DNA from: Gremmenia infestans
Taxonomy: Eukaryota; Ascomycota; Leotiomycetes; Helotiales; Hamatocanthoscyphaceae
Direction of reading: 5' to 3'
NCBI GenBank assembly: GCA_032629725.1
Contig: JAFEVB010000036.1
Coordinates: 1,302,001-1,366,000, forward strand
DNA length: 64,000 nucleotides
How positions within the stretch are numbered: the first letter of the stretch is position 1; every line of letters begins with the position of its first letter. Below, piece by piece: positions 44,953-55,978 of the stretch. A model generated the notes under the pieces. It was not told where the DNA came from, made no database searches, and saw only the letters and a program-made list of their open reading frames with translations. Position numbers and translations under genes: made by a program.

Positions 44953-47900
44953 ATGGACGTGGACGAGCAAGCAGATTCCAGAACATTGGGTGTCGGCAGA
45001 AAGCGCGACTTTTCAGATGCCACTCCGCAGTATCGAGAAACTTCACAGGACTACGACTCTTCAGACGATGAGGAGTTGCAGAGATCTCGAAAGCGAGCAA
45101 AGTTCACTTCAACACTGCCTGTTGAGTCTATTGCTTCGAATCCCTTGCATTCAAATGGTCAAGACGACAGCCTTCAGGCATCTGAGACCAATATTATTAG
45201 GGGTGATAAACCTGCAAATGACTCAAAGGTTGCCAGCACTGCAGCAGAGATGTCTCGTGCATCTCCAGTTGGTCAGACTGAGCATCCTAGAGTCGTTGAA
45301 GTAGTATTACCTTCACCTATCAGCGAGGAATGCGAGGGTTTTCGAGTACCTGAAGAGTCTATAGAGCCTGCCCCCAACCCTCCGTCGCAGCTCTCGTACA
45401 CAGCGGAAGCAATAGAAGGACTGGTACCGTCTCCTGGCAATTCGACCACGCCTTCCCTCTCCCAAGTCGACCCAAAGAACAACCACATGACTGGCTGGAA
45501 TGGGGGCGTTCAAAGCGGGCTTCGTACATCCTTCGCTGCTAAGAGTAGGCCGCCTCTCCAAAACCAGGAACTTAACATTGGATACAAGTCGCAGTCCAAT
45601 CTTCTTCCAAATGCGCCTCGGGGCAGTGCTCAAGTTCGACATCATAAAGAAGATGGCTCTGAGGAGGATCCTGAAGATTTTATGAACAGTTCCGATCCTG
45701 GAAACGATTCAATGCTACAGGCTCCTGAGAAGAGGTCCAACTCAACGTCATTCGTACCACTCTCTAAAGAACAACGAGCAAATCTCCCTCTGGCCGAGCG
45801 GCAGGCTTACAAGACTGCTCACAAGCTTCGTATGAAAGCTTTGAGACTGCAGACCTTCCACGATCATACCGCGCAAGCTGAAATAGCTCTCTCCCGGGAA
45901 AAGGGATGGCCCATATCCCATAGTGCGAAGTCTTTGGAGATGATTAACAAAGGCAAAACATTTTATGCTCGGGATGTCGAAAAGCCCCTGGAATATACGA
46001 ACGGCTCCGGCACCTTTACATTGTCTCCGATATGGGATGACGAAGGTAAGCCAATCAAGCTTCAAGATTTCTCATTCAATCGATTTGCGCCCGCCTTTAT
46101 CAAGCAGAATATAGACAAAGCCTCCGGTTTGAATAGGCACGACCTCGATTTGGCGTTTCGTACCTATTGTAAGAAGGGCTTCTACAGACACCTCGGAGCA
46201 AAATGCCAGCCGCTTATGGACACAATCAATGCTGACGATGCTTTGACCTTGGAACAAGCTATGAAGCTCGGCTGTCTCCGTGATCACAGTTCCGAGGCAC
46301 CATTGGATAATGTGGTGAATCCACAAGGTCACGTTCCTTCATCTGGTGGAGACCAGACATCGCGAAACCGCAGAAGTGAGAGCGAAGCTTCTAAAGCCAC
46401 GGTGCCTTCTTCCAATTCGTTCGTTATTCTCTCCAGCATAGACAAGAAGAAGCTTCCTCCTTCCGAACTTTCAAGGTATAAAAAGGAGTTGGAAGAGCAC
46501 CAGCGGCCAGGAAGGGAAGCCGCTATCCTTTCAGCCACCAGAGCCACTCTAGAGGCAGATCAAATCATCAAGCTCGCGGGTAAATGGCCTTTACCGGATA
46601 AATACCAATCAGTCTCAGACAACATAGCCCGAGGCAATACATACTACCCTCGAGAACCCAAAAGATTGTTACCATATAAGAAAAGTGGAAAGAGTTTCAA
46701 GGTAGCCCAGATCTTTGATGACAAAGGTTTGCCTATCAAAGCCCAGGACTTTTCTTTCAACACATTTTCAGTCGCTTTCTTAAAGCAGAATCAGCAGCAG
46801 GATAAATTCGACAGCGTGACCCTGCGCCATCTCAAGGGAGCTTTTGGTTTTTACTGCGGCATCTTCTACCAGGATCACATAGCGCATGGTCTTCTACAAA
46901 CAGCCGAGGCCCCTGATGCCATGACCTTGAGCGAGGCAGTGAAATGTGCCCGGCAACCTTCTCAAACTTCAAAGCCGCAGAGAGCTGACGCACCACCACT
47001 ACTTACTAAACCTAGTGAGCGACCTCCATCGGCAGCAGGAGAGCCAAGGCAGACAGACTCCCCTGATCATGAAAATAACTCTTTAAAGGAGATGGAGTCC
47101 CAGGTTCATCGAAATCTAGGTGCTGCCTCGATGAATCAACATAGTGGCATCCAGGCGAGCTCTGAACCAAGTGGAGATAACTCTCAAATGGTGACTTTGA
47201 AGCTGTCGATTCACGAGGCTAGAAAGGTGCAGCAACAGCCCTTGTCGAGCAGCTTGACAAAGACAACTGTACCCAGCCAATCGAGCCACGAATTACAACG
47301 CTCACCGGTACCCGTGTCTTCCGATAATGATATCGAGATGAGTAACGGTGTACCGTTGCCATTCGCAGATGGGGAAAATGGAAAAGAAGCTGTCAGGATC
47401 AATACGGTCGACAACATTAGGCTTCAACGGAAGTATTTCCCGTCTGTCGACAATGATTTGGCTCGATGCCTTGCTTGCGCCGGCGTTGGCCATGGCTCAG
47501 ATAGCTGCCCTGCGCTTGAGTGTACTATTTGCGGCATGAGTGGTAATCACTCGAATTTCACGTGTCCACAGAATATCAGGTGCAACAAGTGTCGCCAACG
47601 CGGACATCAGACTGCTTCATGTCCAGAAAAACTCTTACCAAGCAAATCTGAAGCCACTCCGTGCGATATCTGTGGGGTAAAGGATCACTTAGAAGTAGCT
47701 TGTCATTTTATTTGGCGTAGCTTTACTTCCGGGCATGATGTTAAGCAGGTCCAAGATATTCCTATTCATTGCTATACGTGTGGCGGCAGTGGTCATTATG
47801 GAGCAGAGTGTGGAATCCTCGCACGTCCATTGCTATCAGGCAGTGTAACATGGTCACGGTCAAACGTCCAGAGATATGTTGATCATTCCAGCAAATCTAG

Positions 47901-48417
47901 GGCATTGTCTGCAGGCATTGATTATTCTATCAAAATGTCTAAGAAGCAATTCAACATCAAGGGCATGGGTGGTTCGGCTGACCCTTATACAATTGACGAT
48001 AGCGAGGAAGACGGCGAATTCATTCGTCCAAAAGTCAATAATTCTGTGACTGATCGGGGACACGTTCGTTTTGGAAAGACTTCGCAAGGCAATTATTCCA
48101 CATCCAGCGACATCACGAATCGTACGAGCGATTCTAGGTGGAGACCCCACACGGGATATGGTGGTGGCTATGATGATGACTACGCTCCTTTCCCGATGCC
48201 AAAAAGCGGATCTAGTTCGTATCATCAGCCGGGAGGTTACAGCTCCTACAATTCAGTTGGCCAACATCCAGGTCAAGTGAACGCAGGCAATGCTGAGCAT
48301 AGTTACAAGCTACGATCAACATCAAAGCCGGCGACAGCCTCTATTGTAAAGAGCAAGTCGAAGCCTAGGAAGAAGAAGGACAAGAAGGCGAAGAAGGGTT
48401 CAGGGAGTGGCAAATGA
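44953..48417 (+). CDS. Five-zinc-knuckle (CCHC) protein with a duplicated internal domain
   Basis: Single exon, 1154 residues. Residues 1-270 are acidic/Ser-rich and disordered, with RSRKRAKF as a possible nuclear signal. Two related segments of about 160 residues follow, at 277-438 and 500-663. Shared landmarks are LPLAERQAYK/LPPSELSRYK, GKTFYARD/GNTYYPRE, DEGKPIKLQDFSFN/DKGLPIKAQDFSFN and DALTLEQAMK/DAMTLSEAVK. Five CCHC knuckles lie at about 839-954 (CLACAGVGH, CTICGMSGNH, CNKCRQRGH, CDICGVKDH, CYTCGGSGH). Five consecutive knuckles are the arrangement of Air1/Air2 and ZCCHC7, the RNA-binding subunits of the TRAMP polyadenylation complex, so a nuclear RNA role is likely. The C-terminus is Gly/Ser/Tyr-rich and ends in a Lys-rich tail. 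The duplicated domain is not one I recognise. Confidence 0.88.
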   Translation: MDVDEQADSRTLGVGRKRDFSDATPQYRETSQDYDSSDDEELQRSRKRAKFTSTLPVESIASNPLHSNGQDDSLQASETNIIRGDKPANDSKVASTAAEMSRASPVGQTEHPRVVEVVLPSPISEECEGFRVPEESIEPAPNPPSQLSYTAEAIEGLVPSPGNSTTPSLSQVDPKNNHMTGWNGGVQSGLRTSFAAKSRPPLQNQELNIGYKSQSNLLPNAPRGSAQVRHHKEDGSEEDPEDFMNSSDPGNDSMLQAPEKRSNSTSFVPLSKEQRANLPLAERQAYKTAHKLRMKALRLQTFHDHTAQAEIALSREKGWPISHSAKSLEMINKGKTFYARDVEKPLEYTNGSGTFTLSPIWDDEGKPIKLQDFSFNRFAPAFIKQNIDKASGLNRHDLDLAFRTYCKKGFYRHLGAKCQPLMDTINADDALTLEQAMKLGCLRDHSSEAPLDNVVNPQGHVPSSGGDQTSRNRRSESEASKATVPSSNSFVILSSIDKKKLPPSELSRYKKELEEHQRPGREAAILSATRATLEADQIIKLAGKWPLPDKYQSVSDNIARGNTYYPREPKRLLPYKKSGKSFKVAQIFDDKGLPIKAQDFSFNTFSVAFLKQNQQQDKFDSVTLRHLKGAFGFYCGIFYQDHIAHGLLQTAEAPDAMTLSEAVKCARQPSQTSKPQRADAPPLLTKPSERPPSAAGEPRQTDSPDHENNSLKEMESQVHRNLGAASMNQHSGIQASSEPSGDNSQMVTLKLSIHEARKVQQQPLSSSLTKTTVPSQSSHELQRSPVPVSSDNDIEMSNGVPLPFADGENGKEAVRINTVDNIRLQRKYFPSVDNDLARCLACAGVGHGSDSCPALECTICGMSGNHSNFTCPQNIRCNKCRQRGHQTASCPEKLLPSKSEATPCDICGVKDHLEVACHFIWRSFTSGHDVKQVQDIPIHCYTCGGSGHYGAECGILARPLLSGSVTWSRSNVQRYVDHSSKSRALSAGIDYSIKMSKKQFNIKGMGGSADPYTIDDSEEDGEFIRPKVNNSVTDRGHVRFGKTSQGNYSTSSDITNRTSDSRWRPHTGYGGGYDDDYAPFPMPKSGSSSYHQPGGYSSYNSVGQHPGQVNAGNAEHSYKLRSTSKPATASIVKSKSKPRKKKDKKAKKGSGSGK

Positions 48418-48985
48418 TGCTGCTTTTGATGATCCTTTCGCTTCCCTCTGATACACTGTCACGGCATGACTTCTATGATGCTGGGGAGCTTTACTTGAGG
48501 AAGGAGCAATGGAGCCATTGAGGGATTGTAGGATTATGATGATTTATGAGCCTATGAAGTTTGCGTTTCTTTGTACTAAAAATGCAACAATCAGAGCAGG
48601 ATGGAACATTATAAGAGTACAGTTGCATGACAAAGAGATACCCATATTGATTTGCTCTCTGTGACTCAATTAAACTTAATTAAACTTAACCTTCGGTCGT
48701 CTTGAAATGATGCGTCTAAGTCGCTTAGCATCTAATCTACTAGATAGGTATATTGCCTATCAAGCTCCACAAAAAAATTCATGATGGAAGTAAGGGAGGT
48801 GAGGGGCTGATGGATTTGGAAGAGAGAAAAATGTTACCGCTTTGGGCTGGGATAAGAGAGTGCTCAAAACGTCATTACCAAGCGGCTTATTAACCTCCAA
48901 CAGCCCAAAGCGGTTGAAAAAATGAAACATCTACAAGTATTCGTTTACAAACCTACATTATTAAGGCTCACTAAACTAGTCAAAG
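48418..48985. other. Intergenic
   Basis: 568 bp between tandem + strand genes; AT-rich near 48660-48780, containing a repeated TTAAACTTAA word. No gene seen. Confidence 0.4.
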
Positions 48986-50011
48986 ATGGCAGAGTAAGAG
49001 ACTTCTTTGTCCTCGATACCCCGCATCAATACCTATACTGTTCCCCCGCATCAAAGTATATACCCAACTGACTCAATATACCATCAGTCTTCTAGAATTA
49101 GGAGAGACTCTCACCACCAAAGGTCCCCACAAGATCGAAGCCACACCCCGTAGAGTACGCGGTTTGTTGGGCGGGCTATACGTCTTCGATACGCTTGAAG
49201 CCAAATATGTCTGGGAGCATCCATACTGTCAGCGTCTCCATTTCATTCCCAATTCCGGATCTGATCTGCCTGCCTGCGTGCCATTACCTTTGACTTAGCT
49301 TCAGAAGTCCCAAAGCACCTTGCTTCCACATACAACTAACCTCAATTCCTAGATCCCTACTTCTACATTCCCCTCTCCGCCTTCACGCCCGGCGTCCTTA
49401 CCAAAACCGCGCTCGACACCAAAAATGGCTACTGGCTAGGTACCCTCACTTCAGGCACCTCGTCCACCTCCCGCGTCCTGGCATTCGATCCGTCCGGCCC
49501 GCTGGAAAACCTCGTGCGTATCGAAGTATCGGCTCTCGATGCATGGTTTGTGGAGGATGAGAAGCAGCTAGGAACGCACCCAAAGGACCCCTATAAAAGG
49601 GTCGAGTGTATCCCTTCTTCCCGAGAAGTGAGGATCGAGGTTGCGGGAACGGTTGTGGCGCGGAGTAGCCAGAACGTGTTTTTGTACGAGACGATGTTGA
49701 GGACAAGGTATTATGTTAGTGCGGTGGGGGTGGAGTATGGATATTTGAGACCTAGTGAGACGGAGAGCTATTGTCCGTATAAAGGAATGGCGAAGTATGA
49801 ATTTAGAAGTTTTTATCCTATTTTAATGATTGGATTATTATGCTAACGTGGAAGTAGTTATTACCATCTTGTTGTTGATGGAAAGGAGATTAAAGATGCA
49901 GTCTGGTATTATAAATATCCAACTGCGGAAAGCGCCTTGGTAGCTGGACGTTTGTGCTTTTATAATGAGAAGGTCGATGTGTTTGTTGATGGCGTGAAGG
50001 AAGAAAAGTAG
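48986..50011 (+). CDS. DUF427 family protein
   Basis: Four exons, 48986-48993 (8 nt), 49088-49227, 49353-49794 and 49858-50011, give 247 residues. The C-terminal half has the DUF427 signature: SREVRIEVAGTVVARS, then LYETMLRTRYY, LRPSETESYCPYKG, DAVWYYKYP and GRLCFYNEKVDVFVDG. The N-terminal half (RRVRGLLGGLYVFDTLEAKY, VWEHPYYPYFYIPLSAF) has the same strand order and looks like a second, more divergent copy, as in two-lobed fungal members. DUF427 proteins are small beta-barrel proteins of unknown biochemical role, found in bacteria and fungi. The tiny first exon (MAD) is supported by a GTAAGA donor and correct phase. Confidence 0.85.
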
Positions 50012-50599
50012 GCAGGGAGCGCGAAGGGGGTATGTCACGGGACAGAAACTGACTAAATGGGACAAAAACCTCGATACGTTAATAAACAAGATCCAATTGT
50101 GACTCTTAGCTAGAGGCTTGAGCTTATCAATGCGAAATCTATATCTACCAAGGCATGTTTTTGAGCATGCACACGTAAGGGTTCTCGGCGGCTGCGAGGA
50201 AGTATTTTATCTTCTGAATCCAGCACACTTGCCATATCTTTTACAAACATACACCACCACCCACTCTCGGAAATCTCCGTTATTGTACTTGATACTTCAT
50301 TGCCTTGTGTTCACAAACTACGTCGAGCGTCCAGGCGGTAGTATACGGTGAGTATCATAACAAACCCAATATTGGACTCGAATATACTTTCTTAGTATGC
50401 TCGACCAAACTCGCTTCGAAGTATCTGTAAATCAAAATTAATTTCATTATGAGTCTATGGAAAATACTTCTCTATGCCCGCCGAAAATATAAATCAACGC
50501 AGAATGCTATGGCTGCAACCCTCATCAAGTCTTGACCTACCGAATCAAGCAAGCAGAATTAGGAGCCTCAGATCCCTCAGAATTATTCGCAACAGACTC
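50012..50599. other. Intergenic, convergent 3' regions
   Basis: 588 bp between convergent genes; no coding signal. Confidence 0.4.
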
Positions 50600-52139
50600 T
50601 TAAGTCTCTTTGCCGCTGTTCGTGGCCTGCTTCGCAACCTCGGCTTCCTCTTCATCCTTAGCAGCCTGTTCTTCCTTGGACAATTTGGCTAATCCGCCAG
50701 TAAACAAATCCGATTGCATCATGGTTTTCCAATCGTGCACTGCATTGGTATTCTCATGGGATTGTAGTACAGCCTCATGTCCTCGAGGCCAGAGCTCGAC
50801 TTCATAGCGCTTGACGGCAGCAGCTAACTCCTCGGGTGTATGTTCTTTCATCTCGCGGAGATGGACTAGGAAATCTGCTGCGTCGGTAATGGCATTGTTG
50901 AGGCCTTGGCCACGATCTATAACAGCTATTAGTCTTCTGAATAGCACGCGGAAATATATTATGGGCTTACGAAAGGTCATTGGATGTGCGGCATCACCGG
51001 CTAGTGTTACCAACCCACCCCTGGAATCCCAAGGCTTTGTTGGCCAGTAGGCCAGCCTGTTGTGCCACACCTTTGTTCCTTCTGGAATCGTCCTGAAGAC
51101 CTCATTGAACGGAAAACCGAAGTTTTTGCCGCGCTCGTACATGGCCGGCAGTACGTTATCGCCTGCTAAGCCAGTCGGCTCATCGGACCGCCAGGTCTGC
51201 ATCAGCATCCAAGTCCATTCCCCTGGGTCTTCTGCAGCACAGTCGTGGACTACAATATCATTTGTCAACACGTTCTGGGATAATTTTACATAAGGCTGAG
51301 TAAACTTACTACTCATCCAAGTGAAAGTGCCGTCTGGGTGGAAGGATATGGTATATCGAGGGTGTAGTGCACGCAAAGCAATGGCTGCATCACGGCCGAG
51401 CTTCGAAATAGTGACACTGGCCACGCATGGAGATTGAAGGAGTGCTGCCTCTTCTTGGCCAAGCAAGAATTCTCGAGTAATCGAATGAGCTCCTTCTGCG
51501 CCGATGAGAAGGTTGCCCGTTTCTGTTGTTCCATCCTCGAAAGATACCGTAACACTGTTTTCGCCTGTCTCGACGTGCTTGATACGTTTTCCCCACTAGT
51601 CAACAATGATTAATAGCGGTTTCTGAATCGGATGAGAGTTTTAGGCTCTTGCCTTTATATCGATATCTTTAGATATCATCTGAAGCCACTTTTTCCTTTT
51701 GAGACGAAGACTCCATGGTGCCGGCAAATTCTTCAAGAGCTTACCCGTCTCTCCATGGTGGACTGGCATAACACTCGCTTCAGACGGTTTGTAGCTAGGG
51801 TCTGTCTGCACAGTCGGAACGAGACTCCGGAGCTCTTCGGTGAGGCACTCATCAAGTCGAGATTGTGCCCAATAAATGCCAAAGTTCCAGTCCCTTGGGC
51901 GTTGCTGCAGGTTTGCATCCTGTTCGAAGACGGTGCAGGGGATTCCGACCTGAGACCTTCAGTTGTGAAATCACTACGGGTTTGTGCTACCGGTACTCAC
52001 CTGCTTGAGGACTTGACCAAACAGTAGACCCGCAGATCCTATACAGTAGCATTTAGACAATGTCAAGCGACTGTCCGATTTCATGCAACTTACCGGAGCC
52101 AATGATGAGTACTCGGAGGGGCTTTGCTTCAGAAGTCAT
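50600..52139 (-). CDS. FAD-dependent monooxygenase (PHBH/UbiH-like)
   Basis: Flavoprotein hydroxylase of the class A type found in fungal aromatic and secondary metabolism. Six exons: 52139-52094, 52038-52001, 51949-51653, 51595-51310, 51249-50971 and 50916-50600, 420 residues. The N-terminal dinucleotide-binding fold is RVLIIGSGSAGLLFGQVLKQ followed by GIPCTVFEQD, the acidic end of strand 2. The middle GNLLIGAEGAHSITREFLLG matches the DG motif region, with AEG replacing the usual ADG. The second FAD motif is GLVTLAGDAAHPMTFHRGQG, completed only after splicing. The third intron has a GC donor (AAG|GCAAGA). The C-terminus is Lys/Glu-rich without a signal. No other secondary-metabolism core enzyme lies nearby, so the substrate is unknown. 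Confidence 0.88.
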
Positions 52140-53615
52140 CTCAAGATCTTGAAACGAGCGGCAAATGGTATGGGCTCGGAAATGGGATTAGAGTTTATTG
52201 GGAAGAGCAACAAGCTTCTACGGGGTTCACTTGACGTTGCAATAGGGATGACGTTGCGGGGTGATCAATAAGTGTGCTTTGTACTCCTTGTTTTGAAGCA
52301 GTATTGGTAAGAAGGAACCGTCACACCTACTGGAGATTTAACCTGAAGTCTACTCAGACGGCGATAACCTACTCTAACTTCACTGGTCATCGCTTTCAGT
52401 GGATTGTTCTGCTTATCCGGCGGCAAAGCAGGAACTGTCCTGCCTGTGCACAGTTAAGTGCAGACTTGGGAATTGCGGGACAAAACTCAGGCCAATCGTT
52501 TTTCGACAGCCGCAAGGAGGGGTTAATAGATGGGGATTGGGTCTTGGCGGGTACCCCGCTACATGTACGAAGAAGTGAAAGAAGCAAAGGCATATATGCA
52601 CAGTACTCGCTCGAAGGATCGTTTTGGTGGAAGGCTGCAAGCCGCTGCAGAATCTCCATGCAGGTGACCGGACCGGATCACTTATGGAATAAATCTTTCG
52701 CTTCTTTCAAGTCCATGTATGGCAACGATCTTTTACGCCCTAGCACGTAAGATCCTATACCGGTAGTTGTAAATGACACTTGAGTGGTTAGATGCCCTTG
52801 TGGTGCCGTTGCAGGCCGTCACAGTACTTATGGCGAGGTACTTGTACTTGTACGAGTACCGTACAGTAAGGAGATCTGACGGGCACCACACCTACAAGTA
52901 CTAGGTTAAATCCCTGACTATCCGATGGTCAAGGAGACGGACAATCTGCGAGCTTTGAAATCTTTGCATTCGTGCTCGTGTCCCAGCCGTCGCGTGGCAT
53001 TGCATTGAACTGTACGGGGTTTAGGGGTGCGCCAAGGCGTCTTAGGCGGAAAAGCCGCCGCTAACTTCTACAGACCCACTACGGCACTGTGGTACTTGTG
53101 GCTGGCTTGTAGAAGTAACTGCCACTTACTGGACTGCACTGCATCAGAGCCGACACTTTCTAAACACCACACTCTGCAGAGTTCAGACTTGGCACAGGGA
53201 AACCAAAAGAAATCCTGCCCCCACGAGTCTCAAAAGGGCATTACAGTACTGCTGGGAAAGATAATTGAAAGATAGAGGCCGCCATCCAGCCAATCAAATA
53301 ATTACCGGTTTGGGGCTTTCTCGGCCAGTCTGCAATAAAAGCCGAAGGTGCACCCAAATTTATGACACGACCGGCCGGCAATCAGTACGTGGGATGTCTT
53401 CCGCGCTCCCCGCGCGCTAACAGCTTGCTCTTTACCTGAAGAGGCTACCATAAACTCTGACACTTGACATTCATATACCCAAAATAATAGCACCGTTTGA
53501 CTGTCCTGTCCTGTCGTGTCGTGTCGTTTGGTCTGGGCTTCTATTATCCGTCGCATAACTCTTCGAACGAGCGTTGAATTTGCACGCTTCGATCGGTCCT
53601 TTGCTGGTAGAGATA
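52140..53615. other. Intergenic region between divergent monooxygenase and methyltransferase genes
   Basis: About 1.5 kb, no gene supported. Contains a GTAC-rich cluster at 52838-52868 and a CTGTC/GTGTC run at 53500-53527. Confidence 0.4.
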
Positions 53616-55401
53616 ATGGCTTCACCTCCCGAGGCTTCCACATCAGCTAGCGGGTCGGCATCAAATGCAGGCAACGCCGTTCCAGTAGTGAGCCCAAAGG
53701 TAATGATAATCTACCAGAGATAGGCAAAGGTCCAGGTTTCTGACTACCCAAAGGATGAAGAAGAAGAAATGGGCCCAGAGGTTGCGGACGAGGAGGAAGA
53801 ATTGGCTTTTGACGGAGATTCCACCTATGGCGCATACTCAGATGCAACTGACACAGGTAAGCCACATTCTTGGAGCAGTAATAAACCACATATCAGAAGT
53901 GGTTCAATTTTTTCTAGACATATTTTGAGGGTCGATTGCTCCTTGAAGACATGCCTGAACCACCGTGGAACGTTATTTCGACTTTAAACTTGACCATGCC
54001 AGGCAAAACTGACTCCAAGGCCTTGACCTACAGCCTCTCTCACATCAAGTATTATGAAATTTCGTGAAGAAAATGGGAGAACTTACCATTCCTTCGGTAT
54101 AGTGACCCGCTCCCTACCAGTTGGATTTGAAAATGCTAACTTGCTGTAGGCTCAACTGACCATGTAAGTGGTCGGAATTCTGATTTTCAATTGTAAATCT
54201 TGGATACACCTATTAGAAGCAGTCCGCAACTTGAAATAATAATCCAAAGATGATACTAACATATGCTATGTTGTTGTAGTGGGGCCCAAATGACGAGCAA
54301 GCAAAATATCAGCAAGACATCAGGTTTGTGTCAACACGACTACAATTTCGTGCAATTTCTTACTTTGCCTTTGTAGTCATCACTTTTGGTCAATGATGCT
54401 TCGGGGAGAGCTTTATGAGGCTCCAGTGAAAAACCCACACGTAAGTACCTGCCTTGATATATGAGTTCATGCTCGGACTAAAACCACACTGCAGCGCATA
54501 TTAGATGTTGGTACTGGAACAGGGGCATGGGTAATGTATGGACATTTCTGACCCCTAAGAAAAAAGATTCTGACATTCAAAGCGACGTCGCAGAGAAACA
54601 CCCAGAAGCAGATGTGAAAGGCATAGACGTTTCTCCGATTCAACCCATATGGGTGCCACCTAATGCCAGGTTTGAACTAGATGACTATAATCTGGAGTGG
54701 CAAGACGTAAACAAATACGACTTGATCCATCAGCGAGAACTTCTCGGCTCAATCCCAAACTGGCCCAAATTTTACAAGGAATGTTTCAAGTAGGTTCAAT
54801 GTACTTGTTTCGGGTTTGTGTATTGATACCACCTAGAGCGCTCAAACCAGGCGGATGGATAGACTGCTCCGAGCCTGGTCTCTACTTCGAGTCATTCTAT
54901 GACACTCTCGGCGAAGACCATGCCTACAAAACATGGGGGACCGCAATGCTCGAAGCTGGAAACAAGGCTGGAATGAGTTTTGACGTTGCTCCATATATGA
55001 AGGGGTGGCTGGAGGACGCGGGGTTCATCAATGTCCGCGAAAGGAAATTTTGCTGTACGATTGGCAAATGGTCAAAAGATCCCTGGGAAAGGGAAGTTGG
55101 TGTGTGGGAGCAATTAAGGCTTGACGCTGGATGCCAAGATTTTTGCGAAAGAAGATTTATGAACGAACTGGGGTAAGGCCATGTGATGGAACGCGCCCGA
55201 AGACATGTTCAGACGCTAATTGACACCAGTTGGCGAGCGGAAGAGGTTACAGTCTTTTGTGCGCGGATGAGGACTGCAATCAAGAATAACAGACTGTTGG
55301 CTCATCACTGGTTGTAAGCTTGACAGTATACGAAAGCTAAGTGGTTTGGAATGCTGACAGAACATAGTCACTTCGTCGTGGCGCAAAAGCCTTTGGAATG
55401 A
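53616..55401 (+). CDS. SAM-dependent methyltransferase (TAM/LaeA-like), possibly damaged
   Basis: Class I methyltransferase of the large fungal family annotated TAM or LaeA-like. Exons in phase: 53616-53699, 53736-53856, 54034-54096, 54150-54163, 54280-54323, 54377-54440, 54495-54530, 54596-54789, 54837-55172, 55230-55313 and 55368-55401, about 357 residues. Family marks are STYGAYSDATD, SLTSSIMKFREENGRTYHSF, WGPNDEQAKYQQDI, motif I ILDVGTGTGAW, GIDVSPIQPIWVPPNARFEL, the ALKPGGWID loop and HFVVAQKPLE at the end. Two problems stand out. The first intron would be only 36 nt. After motif I, no normal splice restores the expected residues before EKHPEAD: the only in-frame option removes about six residues. 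It may therefore be a decayed or variant copy. Ten introns is many for this family. Confidence 0.7.
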
Positions 55402-55978
55402 TGCCGCCAACGAGGCGTGTAGAACAAGATACCGTGCAAACAGGTAAACCGCTGACTGACGCTCACAGTAAATTCAACAATGACTATGTGTATACACTTA
55501 AAAGTAATATAGTGATTCGAGAAGGCAAACAAACATACGCGCAGGTGAAAATACAGTCTCCATCCAATCCAGTCATGGGAAACACTAGATTCTGCAGCTA
55601 TTGAGACGGATGCTACCAGCCACAACTTAATGGATTAAAAACTAAAATGATCCGACTGAGCACTTGCTCGGCTATGAAGCATGAAGGTTGGCCAAAGTCT
55701 CTGGAGGAAAGAAGAAGTGATGTTTATAGTTTCATACCAAAACATGACCATGACCTACCTACCTAGCTCTTAGATAGTGAATTCACTTTTGGCACTAACC
55801 GGCCACCCGACTTAATCGGACCAATCCTAAGCTTCAATTCGCAAGCTGTAAAAATGATATGAGACGAGACTCCAAACATGCGAATCGTCCATCCAGCACT
55901 CGATACGATAGGAAAATAGATATTGAACTCAGCGGGCATCTGATCAATGCCACAATCGCCTTCTAGGTCATTGAGACC
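55402..55978. other. Intergenic
   Basis: 577 bp between tandem genes with no conserved open frame. Confidence 0.4.

Noticed and set aside
53918..54058. 46-codon coding-like stretch inside the long second intron of the methyltransferase gene
   Set aside because: It reads smoothly (YFEGRLLEDMPEPPWNVIS), but joining it to either neighbouring exon in phase gives a stop, so it was left as intron.
50600..55401. Monooxygenase plus methyltransferase as a secondary-metabolite cluster
   Set aside because: No polyketide synthase, NRPS, terpene synthase or cluster regulator lies nearby, and the flanks are housekeeping-type genes.
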